The notes under the pieces are model-generated. The model had not been told where the DNA came from. It made no database searches and was given only the letters and a program-made list of their open reading frames with translations. A stretch of 64,000 nt of DNA. Origin: Acorus gramineus (taxonomy: Eukaryota > Streptophyta > Magnoliopsida > Acorales > Acoraceae). The stretch covers positions 11,379,927 through 11,443,926 of the forward strand of contig CM060855.1 in assembly GCA_030737835.1 (NCBI GenBank), read 5' to 3'. The translations under genes were made by a program, and so were the position numbers. The stretch's first letter is position 1. Each line of letters starts with the position of its first letter. Of the stretch, positions 46,251-57,000 are shown one piece after another.

Positions 46251-46905
46251 GCCCACGTTTGATTCCAGAATAGACTCAGAATAAGTGGAAAATAGTTGAA
46301 ATAGTCTAAAAATTAGGTGTTTGGAAGGCTAAAATAAATGATAATTAGGTGTTTGGAAGGCCCCGGTCTTCAGTGGTCATAACACAATGGTTCAGGGCTT
46401 AGCGGTGTTACCGATATGTCCTGGGTTCGAGTCTTGACGCTGACTGACCCACCTGTTTGTTAGCGATTATTCGAACGAATTTTCCGTAGGACCGAGACAA
46501 ACAGGGGGAGATAGTCTTCCCAGCTTGATCGTAAGACTAATCACGGGGGGTCCCTCTGATATAATAAATAAATAAATAAAAATAAATGAGAATTTGTATG
46601 TCATAACTATAAAGTGGCATATGGATTCTAACTAACATCTGGAATTAAGTTATTCCAGGTTATTTAACCTTAAAGAATACGTGAGATCGCTGTTAAATCA
46701 ATTGTCATTCATCTCTTATAAATCAATTGTTATTCATTTCTTATAAATCAATTGTCAAATCAATTGTCATTTTTTTTTTACATTTTATAAATTTTTATTC
46801 ACACTTTATTTACATTTCATTTGAACAATCAAACAAAAAAATTATTTTATTTTTATTTATATTAAAATAATTATAAACCTCAGCGTAACTTAATTATTGA
46901 ATGGG
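46251..46905. mobile_element. Tourist-like element interrupted by a SINE
   Basis: It starts GCCCACGTTTGATTCCAG after TTA (46248-46250) and ends at ATTGAATGGG before TTA (46906-46908). The interior (AATAAATGAGAATTTGTATG, TTATTCCAGGTTATTTAACC, AATCAATTGTCAT repeats) matches the element at 52603-53281. A SINE occupies 46370 to about 46580. Confidence 0.65.
46370..46580 (+). mobile_element. tRNA-derived SINE, family 1, copy 2
   Basis: TGGTCATAACACAATGG (A-box region) and GGTTCGAGTC (B box, 46424-46433) are followed by CCCACCTGTTTGTTAGCGAT and an (AATA)n tail at about 46562-46581. It is clearly homologous to 14269-14470 and better preserved. AAATAAATGA occurs just left (about 46333) and right (about 46581). 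It sits inside a Tourist-like element, so it is younger than that insertion. Confidence 0.75.
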
Positions 46906-46908
46906 TTA

Positions 46909-47772
46909 AAGTTTGAACCATGGAAATGACTGCCCCATGACCGTCAACTTTTTCATAATATTTTAATCAACCTTGGTTTTTATCACACGAGAGAAAAACT
47001 GGATATTGTTCAAACACAACCTACCATAAACAGAATGGCAAGCATTTTTTATTATTCTTGGTCCAATCCATCCGGATTGGGGATGTGCTGCTCGGAACAG
47101 GAGTTAATTCTTTCCTTGGGTATCACATAAAAATGATCAATATGACTGGGCACGTTTTATTTGAGAATACAAATATGTTATATGTCAATTAAACAAGCCT
47201 GGGGGTTTGATTAGTTGACCCCTTTTTAATTTTATTATATTGATTTGACTTATTATATGTCAATTTAGAAGAACGTGGGGAATCAATACCGAGATCAGGA
47301 TAAAAGTTGCACACGGTAGAAGTAGAATTATCATCCGGTGTGTTATGTAATATAAGGAAAATATTAGACTCAGCCCATTTTTAATCCTAAATACAGTTTA
47401 TATTTTTTTTAAAAAAATAGTATACTTATTTTTTATAATAAAATAAAATATATATCTTAATGAATTTTATATACTCATTTATAAAATGTGTAAAAAGATT
47501 TCTAAAAATATATAATAGTAAGGGTAAGTGATTAACGAGATATATGATATTATAAAATGGGTTGAGTATTATAACAATGTTGTATTATAAATGATTAATA
47601 CAAAGTAGTTTGAGCGAGTATGTTTGGAATACCATTGACTAATTAAAAATCATTTGACACAAATTAATCATTGGTTTTTTGTCAATTTTTTTTTACTAAT
47701 CCACCTTCTCATGGGCTTAAAGGGTGTAATTTGATTATGATAGTTTCTTTGTTGATCTAGGAGTTGATATTT
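46909..47772. other. Intergenic DNA
   Basis: AT-rich; a short hairpin-like TCCAATCCATCCGGATTGG lies near 47073. No gene recognised. Confidence 0.4.
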
Positions 47773-47775
47773 TTA

Positions 47776-48709
47776 CCCATTTGGATGGGAGAATATAGGG
47801 TGGAATAGGGGGGATAAAGAGGAATAAAGGTAAAAAAAGTTGTTTGGGTGGGTGGTATAAAGGGGGTATAGCTATACAGAATTAGATGAGAATAAGTTAA
47901 TATTTATAAGCAGAATTAGATGAGAATAAGCTGATATTTGTATTCCAAGTCTCTTAGGGGCTGTTTGGCTAGAGGAATAGGGGTGGAATAGGGGTGGATT
48001 AGGGGGGAATAAGGCAAAAAAGGCATTTGGGTAGAGGGAATAAAGGGGAATAGCTATGTGGAATTAGGAGAGAATAAGTTGGTATTTGTATTCCAAGTCT
48101 ACCCATGGAATTGTGTTATTCCTCTACGGGAATAAGGGGATCCACCTATCAAATCATATGTCATCACATCAAATCATCTGTCATCACCTCTTATACATCA
48201 ATGGAGCCCACATATCAAATAAACTTTTTATACCTTATTTACATCTTTTTCTTCATCAACCAAACACTCCAACCTTTATTATTACGTTTCTGAATGAAAA
48301 TAACTGAAAACACAACCAAACACAAAATCTCTTATTCCATTGATAAAGTCAACAATTATTAGAATAGGTATAAACTCTAGAATAGCTTATGTCTTTATTC
48401 AAACGGGCTCTTATGGAATTATATTATTCTTTCACTAAGAGGACCCACCTATTAAATCATATGTCATCACATTAAATCACATGTTATTATCTCTTATACA
48501 TCAATGAGGCCCATATATCAAATCAATCTTTTACACATTATTTACATTTTATTCTTTATCAACCAAACACTCCAACCTTTATTATGTTTTCTAATTTGAA
48601 TAACTAAAAATATAACCAATCAAAAAATCACTTATTCCATTGATAAAATCTATAATCTCTAGAGTATGTATAAATTCCAAAATAAATTAAGCCTCTATCG
48701 AAACGGGCA
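47776..48709. mobile_element. Tourist-like element carrying a second copy of its own family
   Basis: The outer parts are 47776-47956 (CCCATTTGGATGGGAGAATA.., ending ..GTCTCTTA) and 48411 to about 48709 (TTATGGAATTATATTATTC.., ending ATCGAAACGGGC). TTA precedes the left end at 47773-47775. The left part contains a small repeat, GCAGAATTAGATGAGAATAA. Confidence 0.75.
47957..48410. mobile_element. 454-bp intact Tourist-like MITE nested in a sibling copy
   Basis: The left end is GGGGCTGTTTGGCTAG; the right end in reverse complement is GAGCCCGTTTGAATAAAG. TTA duplications lie at 47954-47956 and 48411-48413. It is about 80% alike by eye to the outer element and to the split copy at 20093-22349. 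No transposase frame. Confidence 0.85.
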
Positions 48710-48967
48710 AGATTTAGAAATATTATATATATATTTCATATATCCATTTAATGCATATTTTAGCATTGCACATTAAGTATATTATCCTGATCATACCATC
48801 TCAATTTTCATGAAGTTTCCGTGATCCCGTGTGATTTTATTAAAGCGATTTGAATTTTGGATGAATCCATTTATTATAAAATTAATGCCTTAAATACCAC
48901 TCCCTGTTGATGGGATGACGACATATTTTTGGGACTTATTTGTTTCTAAATTAAAAGAAATTAATTA

Positions 48968-49200
48968 GGGGTCCTCCGGAAACCCCTGAATTATGTTTAG
49001 ATCCCTGGAGCATTTGAACTTAATTTTAGGTCCTGACGTTAGTTGGAGTTTTATTTTTGGGTCATTCCATTAAATAGAGGTTATCTTTTACCCTTTTTTC
49101 ACTTTTACCCATAATTTCATCTTTTATTTGTGTTTCTATCTCTTCCATCTACACCAATGACAATCCCTCCTTCGCGCGCCGCCTCCGATAAAAAATAATG
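48968..49200. repeat. Decayed repeat related to the 23040/27870 pair
   Basis: TTATGTTTAGATCCCTGGAG, TTAATTTTAGGTCCTGACGTT and TTTTTGGGTCATTCCATTAA resemble the wording of the inverted pair at 23040-23135 and 27870-28015. A GC-rich CCTTCGCGCGCCGCCTCCG follows near 49170. No right border found. Confidence 0.4.
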
Positions 49201-49241
49201 ATTTCATCATATTTACATCAAAACAAAAGTAAGTAGTTACA

Positions 49242-49747
49242 GTCAGGGGTGCAACTTTGATCGATTAAACTGAATCTGAATTGATCCAAATCGATTTTTC
49301 TTGAGTTTGAGTCAATAGTTTTATGGTTTGGTTTGAGTATAATTTGAAAAATTAATAAATTGATTTACATTAGTTTGAGTTTAGTTTTATTTTAAAAAAA
49401 AACTGAATTAGCCGAATCAAAATGAATTAAATTTAAACATATGATTATTCATAATCAATATTCATTTAGAGCATTCTTTTTATATTAAAATTATATTATT
49501 GTTATATCATAAATCTTAGCATTTTGATATTTTATGTAAAGTTGTAAACTAACCCGCCAAAGAACTTTAACCAGCCCATCAATTTTTAATAATTCGATTC
49601 GGCTTGGTTTAATTCAGTTTAACCAAACAAAAATCAGTTCGATTTTGGGTTTTCGGTTCAATTCGATTTTCAATTTACATGTGAATATAGTTTGGTTTAA
49701 TTTGTGTTTGTCAAAAACCCAACCAAATTGATCAAATTACACTCTTA
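49242..49747. mobile_element. hAT-like MITE with 8-bp duplication
   Basis: An exact TAGTTACA lies at 49234-49241 and 49748-49755. The left end GTCAGGGGTGCAACTTTGAT and the right end in reverse complement AGAGTGTAATTTGATCAATT are similar. Both the CAGGGGTG start and the 8-bp duplication are typical of hAT elements. AT-rich, non-coding. Confidence 0.75.
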
Positions 49748-49778
49748 GTTACAACCAAAAAATTGGAGCCATGGCTCT

Positions 49779-50472
49779 AGATAGGCCTGAAAATGGCTAA
49801 AGCGAAGAATGAGAGGTTCAACCCTCCAACCAAGTCCGACATTTTAAGATTTCCAATTCCTGCGTGCTATTCCTTGAGTTAGAAGGTTTTGCAATTCCTG
49901 CGTGCTCCATCATGACATGAGGTGGTTTGCAACCCGAACCCGATTCGATGAAAGGCATAAATATTCAATCGAAAGACCCGACAATCAAAACGGGTCGGGT
50001 CTGGGTTCACCTCGACCTGATCCTATGGACCCGATTGACTCAACTCAAATATTATGTAATTTTTTTTATTTATGATCGAACCTAACACTCATGATTCAAC
50101 TAAACATTTATAACTAAATATTGAATAATTATTTAAAATTTTAAACATTTGAAATATTTTTATAACCTTCTAACTTCACGTAAAAGCATAATAATCCAAA
50201 CTGTATTCTAAATATTCTCTCATAAAACATTTAAAAATCAAAATAGTGAAGAACTATTTATAATACATCAGACTCTTTTGCAAAGGAAAAAAAATGAGGC
50301 CATTGTAGGCCTTTGAAAAGTTTCTGAATTTCTCTTTGTCTGACCTGAACTTGTTAATGGGTCGACCCAATCTGACCCGAGATCCAATATGGACCCGACC
50401 CAAAAGACCTGACAATCAAACGAGTCGGGTCCGGGTCCACCCCAACCCGAACTCAACCCGTTTACAGGCCTA
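49779..50472. mobile_element. Possible hAT-like element, TAGGCCTG ends
   Basis: AGATAGGCCTGAAAATGG on the left faces AGATAGGCCTGTAAACGG in reverse complement on the right (near 50456-50473). GGGTCGGGTCxGGGT-type text lies near both ends. No clear target duplication, so borders are approximate. Confidence 0.45.
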
Positions 50473-50473
50473 T

Positions 50474-52602
50474 CTGCAACTGAATTACCTTCGTGGAAAG
50501 ACGTGTGTGGCTTTCCATGCATCAAACAACGGCATCAAATTGTTAAGCTCTTATTGCGTGTGAAAGGATAAAAAAAAAATGTTAACGGTGGATTTAACAA
50601 CTGTTTATAAAAAATGACCTGAAAATAATTTTAAATGTTCTAGGAATTTAAAAATAATTCAAAGATTTTTCGAAGGACCTGTAATTTTTTTTTTAAAATA
50701 ACAAAACATAAAAAAAGTTTAATTAAAAATAGTCATTTATTAATTTAAAAAATATCAACCGATGTTCATCTCATTTTCTTACTTTTTTTAATACTCAATA
50801 AAGCCAGGATTGAGAATCCTGACTTATTACACTATGTAATTTTGTTTAAACACTATTTTTTAAACTTACAATGCTTGAAGCATGAAACCAATCATGGCTT
50901 TTAGGTGCGATGATTGAGATTCTTAATTTTTTTTAAAAAAATTATTCAAACAACTTATTAATATATATTAGGATTCTCAATTTCAATCTAGTCACTCAAT
51001 ACTGCTATCTAAACTGACCCTAATATTATTGAAACCCTTTTCGTGGCAGTTGGTATGTGTTAATTATGATTACAATGTTGATAATGAAAAATCATAATTG
51101 CAATGGCAAAATCATGGTTTCTTAGACTTGTTAGAACTTATTGTCAAAATGATTTAGTTTTTGTAAAATTAGTTTTTAAATAGGGTCTAAATTTTTTTCT
51201 CAACTCCTGTTTTCTAATTTGGAATTTTATTTATATGTTAAAAATTAATGACAACAATTTTACAAAATAAGATGATTAATACTAAGGTATTTATGAAAAT
51301 TAAACTATGTGATATTTGTACCATGCATTTTTTCGTAAAATACTATAAAAATTTAGTTTCAAAATGAGGCTTGTTGGAGGGGGGAAAACTTGACTATCTG
51401 AACTCATGTCGGATCGGGTACTTGGGTCTGCTCTATCTCCTCTGTTGCTCCGATGTCGGCGAATAAGATCCTCCTTATGAACATCCTCCAAGCTCCAATT
51501 GATGAAGAGGGAGGTGACCTACAAAAAGTTTTTCTGATGGTCATGTTAGTTTTATATACCGTCCAGGGTTTTTCAAAATAAATTTCAGATACTTATTTTT
51601 TTGGAGTTCCCATCCTTTTTATACAATTGCTTGTCCTTACCGTGCCGGATCCTCCTCCAAATACGCCGTCTACATTTTGAGTGAGTTGATATTCTGAAAA
51701 AATACAGTGGGACTTGATCCCAAGTTGGTCATGCCGTGCGTCAGTGATGCCACGTATTAATCGTTGATCGATCTTGAATCGGCTTCTTGAAAACACGTGA
51801 TGGACAACCATTAGATCCAAAAATGGGCCCTACACCTATGATTTAAGATCAAAGGCCAACCATGATATGTGACGTGACAACTATAATTTAGTCATTTGAT
51901 CATTTTCGCACACTGTGTATATATCATATTGGACTGAAATGACTACAAAAAATGTTGGGTTATAAAATACAATATTGAATTTTATCTTGGGAGTTTTGCG
52001 TATAAACTTCTAATATATTTCAATTTTATTAAAATACCCCAATTTAAAACCGTTGTGCATAAATACCCTTAAATTTTTTAAAATAAGTGCATCGATGCCT
52101 TAATAAACATGTCTTCAATCTCCCACCCTCCATTCCATCTCTTCAAAATCCCACTCTTTCACATGAATAAAAGTATTTCCATTGATCTCCTTCAATACTT
52201 CTCTTCAACTCTTCATTCATCTGACAAAAAATCAACCTTCAACCCCCTTCAATCATTGTGCATATGCATGTGTGTCAAATGTTTGATTAAATGCATGAAC
52301 CAGTAGTTTATTTAAAAAAAAAAAATTGATTTCTTTGTTTGAGTTGAGAACACGCATTGTAGTGTATTTAAGTTGAAAAAAATAAAAATATACATGCTTT
52401 AGAATTCAGTGGGGGTGAAAAAGAAAGCAATGGTGGTGAAAATATTGTCAATGGAAGAGAAAATTGAAAGAGATGGAAGAGAAGACGGAGAAATAGGGGA
52501 CATTTTGGTCTTTTTGCATATCTGGTTTTTCCAAATAACCATGCTTCAATTACGGTAAAAAACAACGGACATGTGATAGAGGGGTGCGACTACACTCACT
52601 TA
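50474..52602. other. 2.1 kb intergenic DNA
   Basis: No supported gene. A complex patch at 51360-51860 (CGGATCGGGTACTTGGGTCT, CCGTGCCGGATCCTCCTCC) looks like transposon interior but cannot be assigned. Confidence 0.4.
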
Positions 52603-53281
52603 TCCCCCTCATTTGGTTTGATAATAGGGTCTTCATTAAATAGAAATTAGTCATAATAGTCTCAAATTTGATGTTTGAAAGACTAGAATAAATGAGAATT
52701 TGTATGTCAGAATTAACTTGTATAAGTTAGTATAGGGTTAAAGACATCTAAGTCCCTACAAACATGGGAAAACCCATATAAGTCCCTACTAAAATTAGGA
52801 CAGACGTACGAGTCCCTGAAAACTCAGAAAAACCCAATTATCATCCCTGAGTTAAATTTCCATCCAAATGTAACGGAATATTCCTAGAATATTCCATCAC
52901 ATATAATTGTGTAGACATTGAAGTCCTTATAAACAGTTATAAAAACAAATTAGTCCCTGCAAAAGATAAAATTGCCCATTATTAAAATTAACTTGTATAA
53001 GTTAGTATATGAATTCTAGCCAACCCCTGAAATTGTTATTCCAGATTATTCAATCCAAAAGAATATACGAGCTCACTATCAAATTAACTGTCATTACCTC
53101 TTATAGATTAATGGTCAAATCAACTGGCATCATTATTTCTTCTTTTATAAATTTTTATACATTTGATACACATTTTATCCAAACAACATAAATTTTCAAT
53201 AAAAAATCATTTTATTTTTATTTATATTAAAATAGTCGAAAACATTAAAATAACTTAATTTTTTTTTATTTAAACGGGAGC
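52603..53281. mobile_element. Tourist-like element split by a 251-bp insertion
   Basis: It starts TCCCCCTCATTTGGTTTG after TTA (52600-52602) and ends ATTTAAACGGGAGC before TTA (53282-53284). The interior matches the element at 46251-46905 (AATAAATGAGAATTTGTATG, TTATTCCAGATTATTCAATC). It ends about 720 bases upstream of the FAB1C start codon. Confidence 0.7.
52735..52985. mobile_element. 251-bp unclassified insertion flanked by an exact 24-bp direct repeat
   Basis: The 24-base text beginning AATTAACTTGTATAAGTT occurs identically at 52711-52734 and 52986-53009; the related element at 46251 has only one equivalent stretch. The insert contains repeated AAGTCCCTACxAA-type text but no clear inverted ends or poly(A) tail. 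Confidence 0.65.
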
Positions 53282-53284
53282 TTA

Positions 53285-54003
53285 AAGAATTTAAGGGCAG
53301 TTTGACAAAATCAAAATAAAATGGAATACATTCGCAAAAATCTCTTCTCTCTCAACCCACAGCGCGCCCCCCCCCCCGTCCCGTCAAAATCACGGCCCGC
53401 GGGCCAATCCAGCATGCGCGAAAACAAAAATCCACGGCTCCATCAAAACACCGAGATTCCCTCTCAATTTTCTCGTTGGTCTCTCTTACCCCCATCACGA
53501 CTGCGACGTCTTCACAAACCAAAGCTCATCAACATTTCTTTTCTTTTCTTTCTTTCTTTCTTTCTTTTTATAAAAAGCAAAGCTAAACTAAAAAAATAAT
53601 AATTCATTCATTATCATCCAAGTACTACTATTTTTTTATATATATTATTAATTTATGACCCACAAAAAGCAGAACTTCAAATAAAATAAAATAAAAACTA
53701 CAAAAAGACTCCCTCCATTGGTACAAGTTGAAGCCATAGATGATGAAGGTGAACAGAAGCAGCGGAACCTCCGAAGAAGAAGCCGATCACGATGAGGCAT
53801 TCAATGAGTATATCTGAAGTTGGATTTCGTGAGATTTTCCAATTTTTTTCTTTCTGATTCGATAACTGTAAATAATTTCGGGAAACTAACCTCTTTAAAG
53901 CATCAAATCTGAGCAGATTTTGTTGTAACTCTATTAGGTTTTCTTTGTATTTCTTTTTTGGTTTCTGTTGTTGTTGTACTTGTATGAGTGGGGGTTTTTG
54001 TCT
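53285..54003 (+). promoter_or_regulatory. FAB1C upstream region and 5' leader
   Basis: It contains a C-rich patch at 53363-53402, CT-rich leader text, a (CTTT)n run at about 53541-53567, and TATATATTATTAATTTATG at about 53638. The transcription start cannot be fixed. Just upstream of the ATG the DNA is T-rich with TTGTTGTTGTACTTGTATGA. Confidence 0.4.
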
Positions 54004-57000
54004 ATGGGAGTACCCGATCGGCCGATTCTGGATCTGATAAAGATAGTCCGGTCTTGGATTTCGTTCTCTTCTAGCGTTTTGTGGGATACGTGGACGATGT
54101 CGACGACGACGACGACGACGTCGGCGGCTGGCGGCGGCGGTGAGGCGTGCATCGAGTGCCGATCGATCCTGCACGCGCAGGACGACCGTCGCTGCCGGAG
54201 CTGCGGGAGGTTGTTCTGCCGGAACTGCGTGCGGCGCGTCGGGACGGCCGAGTCCGGGTCGGCGCCGACGCTGTGTAAGTTCTGCTTCAGGGCCATTAAT
54301 GGTGGTTGTGAGGCGGATGCGTTGATTCGTAGTAGCTGTCCCGTGTCTCCGATGTACAGTAGTAGTCACGGTGTCGCCCGTTTTATTGAAGGGCAGCTGG
54401 GGTTTTCCCCTCGCTCGGCGTTGTCTCCTCTTCGTTGCTTGTATAGCAGGTATCTTTTTCTGTTCATATTTTTTTTTTTCACAATCATGCTTGTGGTGTA
54501 TTTGGGATGAAATTTTGTACGTTTAATGTTTTTAGGATATGGTATCCATCTCGTTCAGGTTGTTTGTCACATTCTTTGCAATTTAAAAAATTAGTGCGAG
54601 TTGCCTGTGTATCTCTTACTAGTAATCAAAATGCATCTAAAACTCAGTTTATTTTATCACACTTATCACCTATCAGTTATGAACGTATACTTACTGTATT
54701 AAACAAAATCATTGGTGAATATTTTCTGTACACAAATTTTGTGACTATGGTTAAGGGTATAAAATTGATGATTTCTCTGCATGATGGTGGTAAATCTTTC
54801 CCTTAAAAAAAAAGATGGTGGTAACTCTTTCATGATCTTGTCAAGTGCTAAAACCTGCTAAATAGATGGCTGTTATAAGGTGTGATATGCGTTTTTGTAT
54901 TAATCTATTAAACTCTTGTTGGGGGCTGTCCAGTTTTGTAGGTTGTTTGGTGGAATTTTAATCTATTTACCTCATAATGTAGAAACTTAATTGCCTGTCA
55001 ATTGTAGCGGATAAGCATTTTCGGACAAGTTGTCTCATTGTTCGTTAATCAGGGTGTGTGATTCTGGCTTACCTTTCCTCCGGCTTAACATACATGTACC
55101 TCACACATTGATGTAGAAATATTTTATGTTCATTCTTTTACATCCACAACCATTTCTTATTCTGTCCCTGATGTGGCTGATTTGGTTGTTGGCTGTTTGG
55201 TGTACCATTCATGAATGCAGGAGCGATGAAGTTGACACTGAGGACACCGAGAAGCATTTCTTTAGCCCGTTAAGTGAATACTTACAAGATAGTTCTGATG
55301 TAGAATCATGTAGTATTAGCACCACACAAGATTTTTACAGTTTTAAGTCAGTGGAGTCCAGTCCATTTGACAGCCCAAGTAGGTCTGACTATTCTCCTCA
55401 GCAGGAGCAAGGGGAGAGTCCTAATAGGCCCCCTCAAGTTTCTCTCTTGGACCAAGAATCATCAGGCATTTTTAGAAGGCCTGCAAAAGCCATTGAGGAG
55501 TTAAGGAGCTCCAATGATTGCACTGGTGGTTTATATATTACGCAAAACCAAACCCGAGATGTTATACAGCCAAAGCCATTGGATTTTGAAAACAATGGTC
55601 CCATTTGGTTTCCTCCACCCCCCGAAGACGAAAGGGATGATGTGGAGGATAGTTTTTTGGAATATGATGATGAGGATGATGAAATTGGAAACTCAGGCAC
55701 AATGTTCTCAGCTAGTAGCTTCAATACTGAAGCTTTCCCTGTGAAGGAGAAGCAGAATGATGCACAAAAAGAACCTTTGAGAGCTGCTGTGCGTGGGCAT
55801 TTTAGGGCTCTAGTATCACAGCTGTTGAAGGGCGAACGCATTAATTGCGGAGGGGAGGATGGAGGAGAAGGCTGGTTAGATATAATATCTTCACTAGCAT
55901 GGCAATCTGCAAATTTTGTAAAACCTGATACTAGCAAAGGAGGGAGCATGGATCCAGGCAATTATGTAAAGGTGAAGTGTGTATCATCCGGAAAACCAAG
56001 CGATAGGTATGGATAGACTGAATAAAGTTCTCTTGCAGATCCTCTATGGCAGTTAGCCAAATAAACTAACTGGAGGTTTTTTTTTTATATTCGACAGCAC
56101 CTTTGTTAAGGGCATAGTTTGCACAAAAAATGTAAAGCACAAGCGAATGTTGTCACAACACAAGAATCCTAGATTACTTATATTGGGAGGAGCTCTGGAG
56201 TTCCAAAGGGTGTCGAATAAGTTGGCATCTATTAATACTGTACTTGCGCAGGTTGTTTATGTCCTTTGCGTATTAAAAATTTTGCACCCTTCATTTATAA
56301 AATGATCATATTAACATCTCAAGCTTTTCCAAATACAGGAGATTGAACACCTGAAGATGGCCGTTGCAAAGGTAGAGGCACATCGACCCAATGTTCTATT
56401 AGTGGAAAAAAGTGTATCTTCATATGCTCAAGAATATCTGTTGGAAAAGGAAATATCTTTGGTGTTGAATGTCAAAAGGCCATTGTTGGAGCGAATCGCC
56501 AAGTGTACAGGTGCACATATAGCTCAATCGATTGAGAGCATTGCCTCCGCTAGGCTGGGGCAATGTGAAATTTTCCGGTTGGAGAAAGTGTCTGAAAGCT
56601 TTTATGGTGACCCACTGAAGAAGTCCAAGAAAACTTTGATGTATTTCGAAGGTTGCCCCAGACGCTTAGGTTGCACGGTATTGTTTTATCTACTTTTTTT
56701 GCTATTTATTAATTTTCTTGTTATGTGGATGCCAATTTGTTGTCCTGTAATCAGATCAAATATCATGTGTTTAGGCTGATCTCGGAGTTGAGTTATTCAA
56801 CTCATGTCAGTACCAGTGAAAATATATATATTTTGTTGTTTATGTAAGTGATAATGTATCATTTTCTAGGGCTATGACTAGCTTTCATTTGGGATAATAC
56901 AAGGTTTAGGTACCGTGTCATGAACCGCACCACGAAGTTGATATCTTGAAGTGGTTAACCACTTATATAATGAATGAATTTTGATCCAATTCTAGTGGTG

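Noticed and set aside
51300-51820. Short minus-strand frames with retrotransposon-like wording
   Set aside because: Frames are short, and I could not match any gag, pol or transposase motif.
53698-54369. 223-codon minus-strand open frame over FAB1C exon 1
   Set aside because: It is antisense to a clearly conserved exon; the Arg/Ala/Pro-rich product simply reflects GC-rich sequence and has no domain.
55434-55961. 175-codon minus-strand frame over FAB1C exon 2
   Set aside because: Antisense shadow of a conserved exon; no independent family signature.
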